A stretch of 64,000 nt of DNA. Origin: Cryptomeria japonica. Lineage: Eukaryota; Streptophyta; Pinopsida; Cupressales; Cupressaceae. The position numbers were made by a program, and so were the translations under genes. This document shows, one piece after another, positions 24,188 to 34,639 of the stretch; positions within the stretch are counted from its first letter, which is position 1; each line of letters starts with the position of its first letter. The stretch lies in the NCBI RefSeq assembly GCF_030272615.1, contig NC_081410.1:119040640-119104639 (forward strand). Direction: 5' to 3'. The notes beneath the pieces were generated by a model, which ran no database searches, was not told where the DNA came from, and was given only the letters and a program-made list of their open reading frames with translations.

Positions 24188-25039
24188 ACTGGTTTTCCCT
24201 CATTTTGTAAGAAGTTCTTGGATTGTTGCAAAAGCTCTGGCGAAATTTACAGGAATTAATGCAAAGATTAAGACTGTTTTCAAGTTTCCTTGCGAGTGCA
24301 TGGTTTCCTTCTTCACTTAATTTAGAAATCTTTCAATTATGTTTATTTCCTTTACATAGCATTTTCAAGCAAACATCTGATAGAATCCTCGCAGTTCACA
24401 CCATTGGGGAACGGCTGATTGCCTTTCTCTCTGCATGGTTAATCTGGACCTTTTATGCTTAGTTCGGTTATTGAATACTCACTATGAATGTAAAAAATTC
24501 TAATGTTGTAGTTGATAACATGAAAATCCTGTTTTCCTTTGAAGATTGCACTAGATTTATGTAAACATTGTGCTCAAGTAGCTGGTGATGCTTAGTCTAG
24601 TTATTTGGAGGTGTCCATCTGTTTGATGGAAACTGCTATCTTAGTTAGAATTTACATTTCATGTATCTCTCTCTCCCTATCCTTCCCTCCTTTTTCCCCT
24701 TTTTTATCAAGAGAATCCGCAGTCCCACTGAAAACAGTATCAACTTAACCGAAATCATTTGATAAAAAAGACCATAAAGATTCCAGGGAACTTATCTATA
24801 AATTACCTATCCTATTGTAAGTCCCCCTTGTGTTTCCAGCATAAACACATCAAACCACTGAGAAAATCCTGCAGTCAAGACCTGACAAAAGAAACCTTGA
24901 GGTTGTCCCCTTTGATCAAATATAAAAAATAGCATTAGGGACTTCCTTATCTCAAGACAGGATAGGATACTCAACTGGTTATTCTATTTTGTGTTGGCCG
25001 TATGGAGTTTGCAGCAATGCGATTTCAGACACATCAACA

Positions 25040-25112
25040 GAATCCCATATTTCCATGCTTTATCTCTTTGTATTCCTGACCTTGGGGTTGCCATTGGAGT
25101 TGAACTTGCCAT
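25040..25112 (-). pseudogene. hAT transposase, N-terminal coding exon
   Basis: ATG at 25112-25110 on the - strand reads MASSTPMATPRSGIQRDKAW and ends KYGI at the GAATC duplication of unit X. Joining it to 17892 through a single copy of the duplication gives KYGIPGSKKGEITC with no frame change. This proves both the hAT gene order and the X insertion point. It is preceded (- strand) by a T-rich tract and AAATCAG, a fitting 3' splice site for a 5'-UTR intron. Confidence 0.88.
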
Positions 25113-25234
25113 TGCTGATTTAACATGAAAAAATAAAAAAAATCAGCAAGGTTTTATGGAAAATCAACTAAAAAATGACAATGAATCATTTGGGAAAAAT
25201 AACATTCAAAAACAAGAAAAAGAAATGAGGAAAT

Positions 25235-28229
25235 TGTTGACGTGTCTAAAGTTGCATTACTACAACTCCGTCCGGCCAACGCAGAATAGAATGATCTCGC
25301 CGAGTATCCTATCCTCTTGAGATAATGAAATCCCTAGTGCTGTTTTTAATTGATCAATGGGGACGACCTCAAGGTTTCGATTGTCAGGTCTTGACTGCAG
25401 GATAGCTCAACGGTCAATGTGTTTTGATGGGAGCACAAGGGGGCTTATGTTTTGCAACAATTTGTTCTGCTGCGATTCTCAGATTGGGAAATAAAAGCAA
25501 AAGAGAAGGGTTCAGGAAGCCTAAGGACAAGGATGATAACAGTTGATGCAGCGGGTAAATAGATTTCGATAAACAGATTCCTGTTTTTGCCAGAGATACA
25601 CTCACAACTAGACAAAAACTGTGCAATCTCCAAGGGATGAAGGATTTTTAGACCGGAGACATTCATTTAGGCACCCAATTCTGGCACAGCCTAAGACGAA
25701 CACCTGCAATTGAACAAAGCACAGCTTGGGTTCAGACTAACCATGCATGGTGACCTACAATCAACAAACCCCCAATGGTATGAACCAGAAATGCATCAAA
25801 TACCCCTCCACACTTCACCATTAAAATCCCTGCACTTTAAAATTAACCAGCTGAAAGAAACCATGCAAACAGACTAAAACAAAGACACTAAACACCATAT
25901 TTCAATGTCCATTTATTTGCTTTAGCTGCCATTACAACAATTTCTGCAGCATCTCTATGCTATGCCTAAAATCTAACCTATTCTAACTCTAAAATCCCAC
26001 TACAAAACTCTAACCCTTTACAATGAGAGGCATCCTGCCTTTTATAGATTTTACATGTCGAACCGATGGCTAGGATTGATTGCATCCAAGGGCTGCAACC
26101 TGCCTTGTAGAAGTTGGTAGCCTTAACCCATGCCTACTCAATTTTCAGTTATCTACCCAACCACTATCTCAACTACCTATCACTATTTGGCATTAATTCG
26201 GTCCTCCTGGTTGTTGAACATGAGGCAGCTTAACATTAAACAATTTTAGTTTTTTTAGAAACTGAATTTCTGGAATTGAATCAAGCAGTATATCCTTTCG
26301 AGAATGCATAATTGCTGCATTCTGAATGTTCTTAGGTCTATGGTCTCGGTGGTGGACTTTAGCTTCATGGTTCAATGACACGCTTCCCAATGCTTGTTTC
26401 CGATCTCGCGCTCCTGCATCTTCTTCTCCAGCTTTTAGCACTTGGCTTTGATTGTGATCCTTATTTGATTTGTGTTTCAGGCTTTCTCCTGATTCTTCCT
26501 GACGACGCCTTTGACCTACGAACAATCAATTTCACCTTTAATCAATTAATTTGAAAAATTAATTAAATTAATTTAAAAATTGTCCCCTGTTGAAGAAAAC
26601 TCAGCCTCAGGGAGACAACAAAAGCAATGCTTTAAATCATCCAAGGTCAAAACTCAAGTCTATGTGATGCTTTGGGCAATTTTCTCGTTTTGACTCTGGA
26701 CGCCTAACTCCGTCCATAGTGAAATTTGGGTCTTGTGGCAAGAATGTGTGATTTTTGGATGCAAATTTAGACGCCTTTCACTTGATATGAAATTTGCCCC
26801 TTCAAAGTAATTTAGAGGGAACTTGTGCTTCATCCCTTGGTTATGGAAAATCGGTGTTTTAGCCCAAAATGTGAGACTTTTGCATTTTACTGAGGGAATT
26901 CGACTATCTGAGCTCAAATGCACGATTTCACTTTTTATTCCCCTTTTCGGCATTTTAACTTGCTTGTGGTTTTCGGCATAAAAGAGCCTTTTGATGCTTT
27001 TTTTTGCGGGGTTGAATGATTTTTGGGCTATGAAGGGGATTTGGGCGATTTTGAGTTGGCTATAGGTTTTCGGCCTAGAAGGTGAATTTGTGAGCTTTAG
27101 TGATTTTGGGGTTCCATGATTGGAATGCAAGGTTAAAACATCCCTTGCCTTACTTCACATTTTCGGGCCATTCAACTGAAATGTGCGACTTCCTTTTTGA
27201 TGGAGTTCGGGTATTTTGAAGAAAAAGTACGATTTTGAAATGACTTGTCCCCTCACTTAAGTTATATCGTCCTTGATGAAATTCGGGTGAAATGATTACA
27301 ATGTGAGATTTGGTCCTTTTCAAGCTTCGGGAAAATACTGTAAAATATATGATTCTTGCTTGGGAGAAGTCGGGCTTAAGAGTGGAAATGAATGATTTTC
27401 GCCGTTATCAATTTGAACTTTGGGCTTTGGGGCCACTTTGTGAGCTTAAGATTTTTTTTGGTCTTCTGAATTTCGGCCAACATTGCCAAAATACGCGCTA
27501 CTTTTTCCTTTCGGCCTCTAAGTCGTTTTTGAGAGCCTTTGCTTTTATGCTAAATGGGGGGTTTTCCGCGATTTTCATCTTACCTCATTTTCGGCAAGTT
27601 GAGCTTTTTTGCGAGTTTAAGAGTCTTTTGTCATTCTCGACATGAATGCTTATTTTGCGGGAATACAAGTTCATTAATCTTTTCAGCCTTTTGAAGCCTA
27701 TATGTGTAATTTTTGTATGAATAACTCGTCTTTCATTTTCGGCATGTTGGCTTGTGTTGCGCGATTTGAATGCTTACTATTTTCGGCCTGAAACATTATT
27801 TTGTGAGATTTTCAATTTCGGCCTTTTTGATCATTTCGCAAACTTGGACGCGTTTCACCTTTCGGGCTTTGGAGAAGAATGAAAGACTATCGATGCCTGG
27901 TAATAAAGAAGGGTTATCGTGCCATGCCTAGGGTTTATTTCGGGCAAATGGAGTGGAATGAGCGATTTTATTTGCCCTTCCCTTAAGCAAACTTGGGAGA
28001 TTTTGGCGAATTAAGCCTTTTGAAGGTTTTTGGCTTATAGAGCCATTTTGCAAACTTCGGGCTCTAAGACTAGAATGTGTGACATTTTCTTCTCTAATTT
28101 TAGGTCACTTGGGATTACTCAACATCCTATCAGCTTTGAAAGGTCAATCCTCTCTGTTTAATGGGCAAATTGCAACAACCACATGGGGTCTCCGTCAAGG
28201 ACGGGGTGAGGTGTGCACAACGCACAACA
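25235..28229 (-). mobile_element. Element Y, left LTR (3' LTR)
   Basis: On + it runs from TGTTGACGTGTCTAAAG to CACAACGCACAACA. It is near-identical to 30142-33109 apart from scattered substitutions and small indels, for example an extra stretch near 26160 that is shorter in the other copy. A - strand TATA lies at 26038-26047. An open - strand stretch at 26193-26525 is charged (QRRRQEESGESLKHKSNK) but only loosely conserved in the other LTR. Confidence 0.87.
26038..26047 (-). promoter_or_regulatory. TATA box in the element Y LTR
   Basis: CTATAAAAGG followed by CAGGATGCC on the - strand. The second LTR has CTATAAAAAGC at 30909-30919. It supports - orientation of Y. Confidence 0.6.
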
Positions 28230-29168
28230 AATGGCAACTCGGCTGGGAAATGTTCCTGAACATTTCAAGGATGACTATCCAGATCGAACCCTAGAATCTC
28301 TGGTTTATACCCCACAAAACAACCCAAATGACAAAAGACAGATTCAAAGTAAAAATGAGGTCGCAAACTGCATTAAATCACCAACCTGAAAATCAAGTGT
28401 GTGCAATGAAGTTCATTCTAGCTTAGATAAAGTTGATACATCATCGTTCAATCAAGACAAGTTATGTTGGATGAGTCGTACTTCAAAAGCAACCTGGATA
28501 TTGCCTCGCTGCCAGCAAGCGTCTATAGCCCCGACGAGGTTTCGCCTGTAAGCTCTCAGAGATTGCTTTGTTTCCGGTGAATTTTCTTTTGAATACCGGC
28601 AGAGGTGTTTGCACTCCCAAAGCCAAGCAATTGGATATTTCCTTGCGTTTCAATTTCTTTTCTTGTGATTTTCTCTTTTGATTTTTACTTTTTCACATTG
28701 GTTGGTAGGCAGCGAAGCTTACGTGGGATTGAGCGTTATAGTGGTCGCTGAAGCAGAGCTTCAAAGTTTTCGCTTGCAATGACTTCCCTTTGATAAAACG
28801 ACAGACTTAAGCGATTTTAAGCGTTAAAATGTGCGGCGATCACAATGTTGGAGACAAGACGCAGTAAGCAACTAAATTTTTAGAATGACTAAGCCTTAAA
28901 CCAAAGGGACTGACTACGGGGGCAACCATGAATTAGGCGCTCTACCAAAGCCGGCATCCAAGAAACAAACCGGCAAAAATACTGACTTCACACACCAATG
29001 TCATGTGTAGTAGACATATCCCTACAAAAATTGACAGGGAGACAACCCCTTCCGAAATGACACCTACACTACAGAAAGCAAACTAAACTAAAGCAGAAAA
29101 ACAGGGAAACTAAGCTAGGAAAATAGAAAACAAAACTACTCTAAAACAAAAGACAAAACCTAAACTAA
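28230..29168. other. Element Y interior, non-coding part
   Basis: No usable frame on either strand. Just after the left LTR, on +, 28232-28248 reads TGGCAACTCGGCTGGGA. It resembles a primer-binding site for tRNA-Arg but conflicts with the - orientation inferred from TATA and coding strand. I leave this open. Confidence 0.4.
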
Positions 29169-30130
29169 CTATGTACAAGAAGAGACCGACTGTACAAAAT
29201 GTTGATTATTCGCATGTGTCCCTGACTCAGGGTGATTTTTCAGTATGTGCAGCAGTAATAGGGCAGCGGGGACAGTTCTAAGTTTGGCTTGTTTGTATTT
29301 GTACTCTGAAAATAAAATTTTCAGTTGGCCACTCTCAGGTTTAACCAGGACATCGGGTAGAATTAACAGTTGAGGGAGTTCATTAGGTCTGTGGTTAATC
29401 CATTTACAAGTTGTTTTCCCAGAATATTCAAAATTAAAATGAACATTTTCAGAATTAACAGCAGGAGGGAAAGAAACAACTTGGTGAGTTTTTGAGTCGT
29501 GTGGGGTGTCATGCGGCGGGAGATCTTCAGTAGTTGTATCAGGAGGTCGCCACTGGTGGTGCAACATCTTGCTCACGTTCGGTTCGCGCAAATCAGCTTC
29601 AAATTCTACGTCAAGTTGCACAGGTTGAAAATCAATCTCAAAACCGAACTCGAACTCAGGAAAGAGGGGTGCAGCATCTGTCGGTGTATCTTCATATTGT
29701 GTGAACAATGCGGCCTTATGCACTTCTGTCAGCACGTCCCCAAACAACAGGGATTCTTCGATCGATTGACTGTCAAAAACGCCCTTGACGGACTCTTGGA
29801 CCGTATCCTCCATTGGCACTGCTCTTCAACTTGTGGCTGATCCACGAAGCTCACTTGATCTTCTTCCTGAACACTGTCCTCCTTAGTTGCAGGGACAACA
29901 CAGTCACCTTCTGTCATCTTCCTTAGGCACAAGGTCAGCATAATCATTTGCTGCCATAGTCTGATTAACTAGTTCCTCCTGGTCAACACTTGGCAACTCC
30001 ATCTCAACATCATCAGGGAGTGCAACGCGACATTGATTTTGTTCCCGCCTATATTCGTCTGCAGCAAGGTAGGTACCCCACACTTTGCTGGTGATGCTCT
30101 CCTTTGATTCATCATATCGACCCTCCTTCT
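29169..30130 (-). pseudogene. Element Y interior reading frame, unknown acidic protein
   Basis: Starting just inside the right LTR, the - strand reads RYDESKESITSKVWGTYLAA and DDVEMELPSVDQEELVNQ. After a frame change, PMEDTVQESVKGVFDSQSIE continues to the stop at 29169. The middle is strongly acidic and aromatic (FPEFEFGFEIDFQPVQLDV), and the C-terminal part has TTCKWINHRPNELPQLLILP. There is at least one stop and one frameshift. I cannot place it in a family. It could be a diverged gag-like or element-specific product. Confidence 0.5.
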
Positions 30131-30141
30131 AGCACCAATTT

Positions 30142-33109
30142 TGTTGATGTGTCTAAAGTCGCATTACTACGACTCCATCCGGCCAACACAGAATAGAATG
30201 ATCTCGCCGAGTATCCTATCCTCTCTTGAGATAAGGAAATCCCTAGTGCTGTTTTTAATTGATCAATGGGGACGACCTCAAGGTTTTGATTATTAGGTCT
30301 TGACTGCAAGATAGCTCAACGGTTGATGTGTTTTGCTGGGAGCACAAGGGGGCTTACGTTTTGCAACAAGCTGGTTTGCTGCTATTCTTAGATTGGGAAA
30401 TAAAAGCAAAAGAGAAGGGTTTAGGAAGCCTAAGGACAAGGATGATAACAGTTGATGCAGTGGGTAGACAGATTTTGATAAACAGATTCCTGTTTTTGCC
30501 AGAGATACACTCACAACTAGACAAGAAATGTGCAATCTCCAAGGGATGAAGGATTTTCAGACCGGAGACATTCATTTAGGCACCCAATTCTGGCGCAGCC
30601 TAAGACAAACACCTACAATTGAACTAAGCACAATTTGGGTTCAGACTAACCATGCACGGTGACCTACAATCAACAAACTCCCAATGATATGAACTAGAAA
30701 TGTTTCAAATACCCCTTCACACTTCACCATTAAAATCCCTGCACTCTAAAATTAACCAGCTGAAAGAAACCATGCCAACAGACTAAAACAAAGACAACAA
30801 ACACCATATTTCAATGTTCATATATTTGCTTTAGCTGCCATTACAAAAATTTCTGCAACATCTCTATGCTATGCCTAAAATCTAACCCTTTACAATGAGA
30901 GGCATCTTGCTTTTTATAGATTTTACATGTCAAACCGGTGGCCAAGATTGACTGCATCCAAGGACTGCAACCTGCCTTCTAGAAGGTGGCAGCCTTAACC
31001 CATCCCTACTCAATTTCCAGTTATCTACCCAATCACTGTTTGGCATTAATTCGGTCCTCTTGGTAGTTGAACATGACTGACTTGTGTCCCCTTGTTTTCA
31101 AAATATCTTTAGCGGGACCCACAGACAACTTTACATTAAACAATTTTAGTTTTTTTAGAAACTAAATTTCTGGAATTCAATGCTGCAGTATATCCTTCTG
31201 AGAATGCATAATTGCTGCATTCTGAATGTTCTTAAGTCTTTGGTCTTGGTGGTGGACTTCAGCTTCGTGGTTCGACGACACGCTTCCCAATGCTTGGTTA
31301 TGATCTCACGCTCCTGCATCTTCTTCTCCAACTTTCAGCACTTGGCTTTGATCGCGATCCTTCTTTGATTGCGTTTCCGACTTTCTCTTGGTTCTTCCCG
31401 GTGACGCCTTCGACCTGCGAACAATCAATTTCACCTTTAATCAATTAATTTAAAAAATGTCCCCTATTGAAGAAAACTCAGCGTCAGAGAGACAACGAAA
31501 GCAATGCTTTAAATCATCTAAGGCCAAAACTCAAGTCTATGTGATGCTTTGGGCAATTTTCTCTTTTTGACGTTGGACGCCTAACTCTGTCCATAGTGAA
31601 ATTTGGGTCTTGTGGCAAGAATGTGTGATTTTTGGATGCAAATTTAGACGCCTTTCACTTGATATGAAATTTGCCCATTCGAAGTAATTTAGAGGGAACT
31701 TGTGCTTCATCCCTTGGTTATGGAAAATCGGGCTTTTAGCCCAAAATGTGAGACACTTGCATTTTACTGAGGGAATTCGGCTATTTGAGCTCAAATGCAC
31801 AATTTCACCCTTATTCCCCTTTTTGGCTTTTTAACTTGCTTGTGGTTTTTGGCATAAAAGAGCCTTTTGATGCTTTTTTTTTTGCGGGCTTGAATGATTT
31901 TCGGGCTATGAAGGGGATTTGGGCGATTTTGAGTTGGCTACAGGTTTTCGCCCTAGAAGGTGAATTTGCGAGCTTTAGTGATTTTCGGGTTCCATGATTG
32001 GAATGCAAGGTTAAAACATGCTTTGCCTTACTTCACATTTTCGGGCCATTCAACTGAAATGTGCAACTTCCTTTTTGATGGAGTTTGGGTATTTTGAAGA
32101 AAAAGTGCGATTTTGAAATGATTTCTCCCCTCACTTAAGTTATATTGCCCTTGATGAAATTTGAGTGAAATGATTACAATGTGAGATTTGGTCCCTTTCA
32201 AGCTTTGGGCAAATACTGTAAAATATACGATTCTTGCTTGGGAGAAGTCGGGCTTAAGAGTGGAAATGAACAATTTTTGCCCTTATTGATTTGAACTTTG
32301 GGCTTTGGGGCCACTTTTTGAGCTTAAGTTTTTCTCTTGGTCTTCTAAATTTCGGCCAACATGGCCAAAATACGCGCTACTTTCTCCTTGCGGCCTCTAA
32401 GTCGGTTTTGAGAGCCTTTGCTTTTTCGGCTAAATAGGGGGTTTTCCACGATTTTCATCTTGCCTCATTTTCGGCAAGTTGAGCCTTTTTGCGAGTTTAA
32501 GAGTCTTTAGTCATTCTTGACATGAATGCTTATTTTTAGCAAATACAAGTTCATTAATCTTTTCAGCCTTTTGAAGCCTATATGCATAATTTTTGTATGA
32601 ATAACTCTTCTTTCATTTTCGGCATGTTGGCTTGTGTTGCGTGATTTGAATGCTTACTATTTTCGACCTGAAACATTATTTTGTGAGATTTTCAATTTTG
32701 GCCTTTTTGGTCTTTCCACAAACTTGGACGCGTTTCACCTTTCGGCCTTGAGAGGATAATGAAAGACTATCGATGCCTGGTAATAAAGAAGGGTTATCGT
32801 GCCATGCCTAGGGTTTATCTCGGGCAAATGGAGTGGAATGAGCGATTTTATTTGCCCTTCCTGTAAGCGAACTTGGGAGATTTTGGCGAATTAAGACTTT
32901 TGAATGTTTTCGGCTTATAGAGCCATTTTGCAAACTTCGGGCTCTAAGGCTAGAATGCGCGACATTCTCTTCTCTAATTTTGGGTCACTTGGGATTACTC
33001 AACATCCTATCGGCTTTGAAAGGTCGATCCTCTCTGTTTAACGGGCAAACTGTAACAACCATAGGGTGTCTACGTCAAGGACAGGGTGAGGTGTGCATAA
33101 CGCACAACA
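30142..33109 (-). mobile_element. Element Y, right LTR (5' LTR)
   Basis: Direct repeat of 25235-28229, starting TGTTGATGTGTCTAAAG and ending GCATAACGCACAACA. On -, the bases just inside it read TTGGTGCTAGAAGGAGGG, the position of a primer-binding site. I cannot name the tRNA with confidence. Confidence 0.87.
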
Positions 33110-33226
33110 AAAATAACTTAGGAAAGGAAAGAGAAATTTTTTTGGCAGCATATCCCCTTGTTTTTCAAGATTATTTGGATTTTCAAAACATGGAAATGAA
33201 AAAAAAAAAAAAGAGGAAAAATCCTT

Positions 33227-33453
33227 ACCTAGATCTCTTTTGCTGATTGAATCTTCTTTCCTCTCCTCCTTTAAACCCTAAAAACTTGTTATAACCAAGC
33301 AAGAATGCCAAATGAGGGCAAAAAAAAAAAAAAAAGTGACTTTTATTGCGTCCTTGCAAAAGACTCACGAGTCTTTCATAGAGACTCGCCAGGACTCATC
33401 AAGACTCACCTCGCGAGTCCTTGGCGAGTCGATTCGTGGCTGCGACAGACTTG
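33227..33453 (-). other. hAT 5' end: probable leader exon and promoter region
   Basis: On -, AGATCTAG is followed by GTAAGG, a good splice donor (GT at plus 33225-33226). Together with the acceptor before 25112 it would remove a leader intron that now contains element Y. The region also holds an A-run on + (33305-33335) and GACTCG subterminal repeats from about 33360. Confidence 0.45.
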
Positions 33454-33489
33454 CAAGTCCGTGGCGAGTCCACGAGTCTTAAAACTGTG
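33454..33489 (-). repeat. Right terminal inverted repeat of the hAT
   Basis: On - it begins CACAGTTTTAAGACTCGTGG and continues ACTCGCCACGGACTTG. It is the mate of 14156-14189, and the 8-bp duplication follows immediately. Confidence 0.88.
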
Positions 33490-33497
33490 ATCTCAAT

Positions 33498-34639
33498 ATA
33501 GCTCAATCTATTCCTCTGGATGAGAAATAGGCTCTCCAATCAGCTAGGTGCTATCTCTCAAGCACAAAACTGTCACAAGCTTGGAAGCTCTCAACTTCGA
33601 AGCATAAGTCTGGCACAAATTCTGCAGCACTTGTTACAAATATTCATGGATACCAAAACAAGAGCCCAACACACTTATTTATAACCTTGGTGTCTCCAAA
33701 TTCGAATTCACATTCCCTCCAAATGGACGCCAAACCTAAATGCATACTAATTTCACCTTAATTCGAAATTTGCATTTCATTTCCCCTCCTTTCCAAGTTG
33801 ACCTTCACATAGAAGCAATTATACTTTATAAAAATGACAATAAAATAATAATGTGGTGTCCAAGGTAGATAAGTGAAATATATTATAAAATTAACTTATT
33901 TCGCATAAGGCGTCCATCTTGCCTTATTAATATTTCACTTTATAAAATATTTTTCCCTCAAGAATAAATCACCCAACCTTATTACATAAAATAATACTTT
34001 ATCACCTCAAGTCGTCCCCTTAGGTCATAACCAAAAATACATAAGTCATATGCCTAGGCCAAGGGGGGCATTAAAAAATATTAAAAATACTTTTCCCATG
34101 TGCTGAACAATTTTCATAGTGAATTGAAGGCCAAAGTACCGAAAACTGCACTGCCAGAAATAGCCTCTGAACTTGACCACTAAAACCTGCCAAAAATAAC
34201 ACTTACTAAAAATAGCATACTTCTAAAAATAGTGTGTCCAAATGCATTGTAACCACATTCTGAGAAACTATCGCAACTTACTAAAAATAGTAAGTCTGAA
34301 AAAAGTCTTCAGATTCGTTTGCATGTCACACCATCGCTAGGCTCTCTGAAAACCCAGAAAAACCAAAAAAAAAAAGCTGTCCTCGCCCCCACTTACTAAA
34401 AATAATAAGTTTACCGAATTCCACTGATTGCTACGCATGTACCATCATTGCGAAGCTTTCTGAAAACTCAGAAGGAATCCAAAATAAAAAATGTAAAACT
34501 CCAACATGCAAGCCTCCAAAATTGCCAAAACATCCTCCTAGAAAATAGGAAACCCTAATTTTGTCTCTGTTTGACTAACAGGTCTCGGGATTGGCCAACA
34601 GTCCCCAAAACAAACTCTAGCGGAAAAGGGGACATTACA
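33498..34639 (-). mobile_element. 5' LTR of element A, proximal part
   Basis: It resumes ATAGCTCAATCTATTCCTC, matching 8016 onward of the other LTR, and ends GGGGACATTACA. H polymerase sequence begins right after. Confidence 0.9.

Larger units (their letters stand above)
17893..25039 (+). mobile_element. Unit X: 7.1-kb LTR-bounded insertion with a long internal reading frame
   Basis: It is flanked by an exact 5-bp duplication GAATC (17888-17892 and 25040-25044). It starts TGTTGTGCGTTGCACA and ends GACACATCAACA. Both ends match the two ends of the ~3-kb LTRs of neighbouring element Y on the other strand (Y LTR starts TGTTGTGCGTTATGCACA and ends TTTAGACACATCAACA). About 270 bp next to the right end is clearly homologous to Y. 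No internal LTR boundary was found, so it behaves as one solo LTR, about 4.2 kb longer than Y's. The extra part holds a 1.2-kilocodon reading frame. The alternative is a nested element inside a 3-kb solo LTR. Confidence 0.78.
25235..33109 (-). mobile_element. LTR element Y (7.9 kb), non-autonomous, in the leader intron of the hAT
   Basis: Two direct LTRs (25235-28229 and 30142-33109, each about 3 kb) enclose only 1.9 kb. The flanks are GAAAT and AAAAT (5 bp, one difference). The orientation is taken as - because a good TATA (CTATAAAAGG) reads on - in the LTRs and the interior codes on -. The interior holds no gag, RT or integrase, so mobilisation would depend on a partner element. It is related to unit X through both LTR ends. 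Confidence 0.82.
14156..33489 (-). mobile_element. hAT DNA transposon (19.3 kb including nested insertions)
   Basis: It is flanked by an exact 8-bp duplication ATCTCAAT (14148-14155 and 33490-33497), the hallmark size for hAT. The termini are imperfect inverted repeats: CAAAGTATTAATACTCG on the left pairs with CACAGTTTTAAGACTCG on the right, and both continue with GACTCGCCACGGACT. Subterminal GACTCG repeats are abundant at both ends. A BED-type zinc finger plus hAT transposase reads on the - strand, split by nested elements. Subtracting 16369-17207, 17893-25039 and 25235-33109 leaves a hAT of about 3.5 kb. Confidence 0.93.
7002..34639 (-). mobile_element. LTR retrotransposon A, non-autonomous, inserted in the RT of H
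   Basis: On the - strand the order is: 5' LTR (34639 down to 13149, itself interrupted by a hAT), PBS at 13147-13133, a coding interior (13132-9108) and 3' LTR (9107-7002). Removing the hAT leaves about 8.3 kb. The flanks read AGAGGGTT before and GGGTCC after, an imperfect 5-bp GGGTY duplication, and H protein sequence continues across the site. The interior has no gag, protease, RT or integrase. The only pol trace is a 3'-terminal CTTGAGGACAAGCAA next to a purine-rich GGAAGGGCAGA just before the 3' LTR. This is the large retrotransposon derivative (LARD) layout. Confidence 0.85.

Noticed and set aside
17893-25039. Unit X as a Helitron or DNA transposon
   Set aside because: It has a 5-bp target duplication, TG...CA ends and homology of both ends to the LTRs of Y. 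It has no Rep/helicase and no transposase motif.
28232-28248. tRNA-Arg primer-binding site proving Y is on +
   Set aside because: The TATA boxes in both LTRs and the coding strand of the interior point to -. The match has three mismatches, so it is reported only as a conflict.
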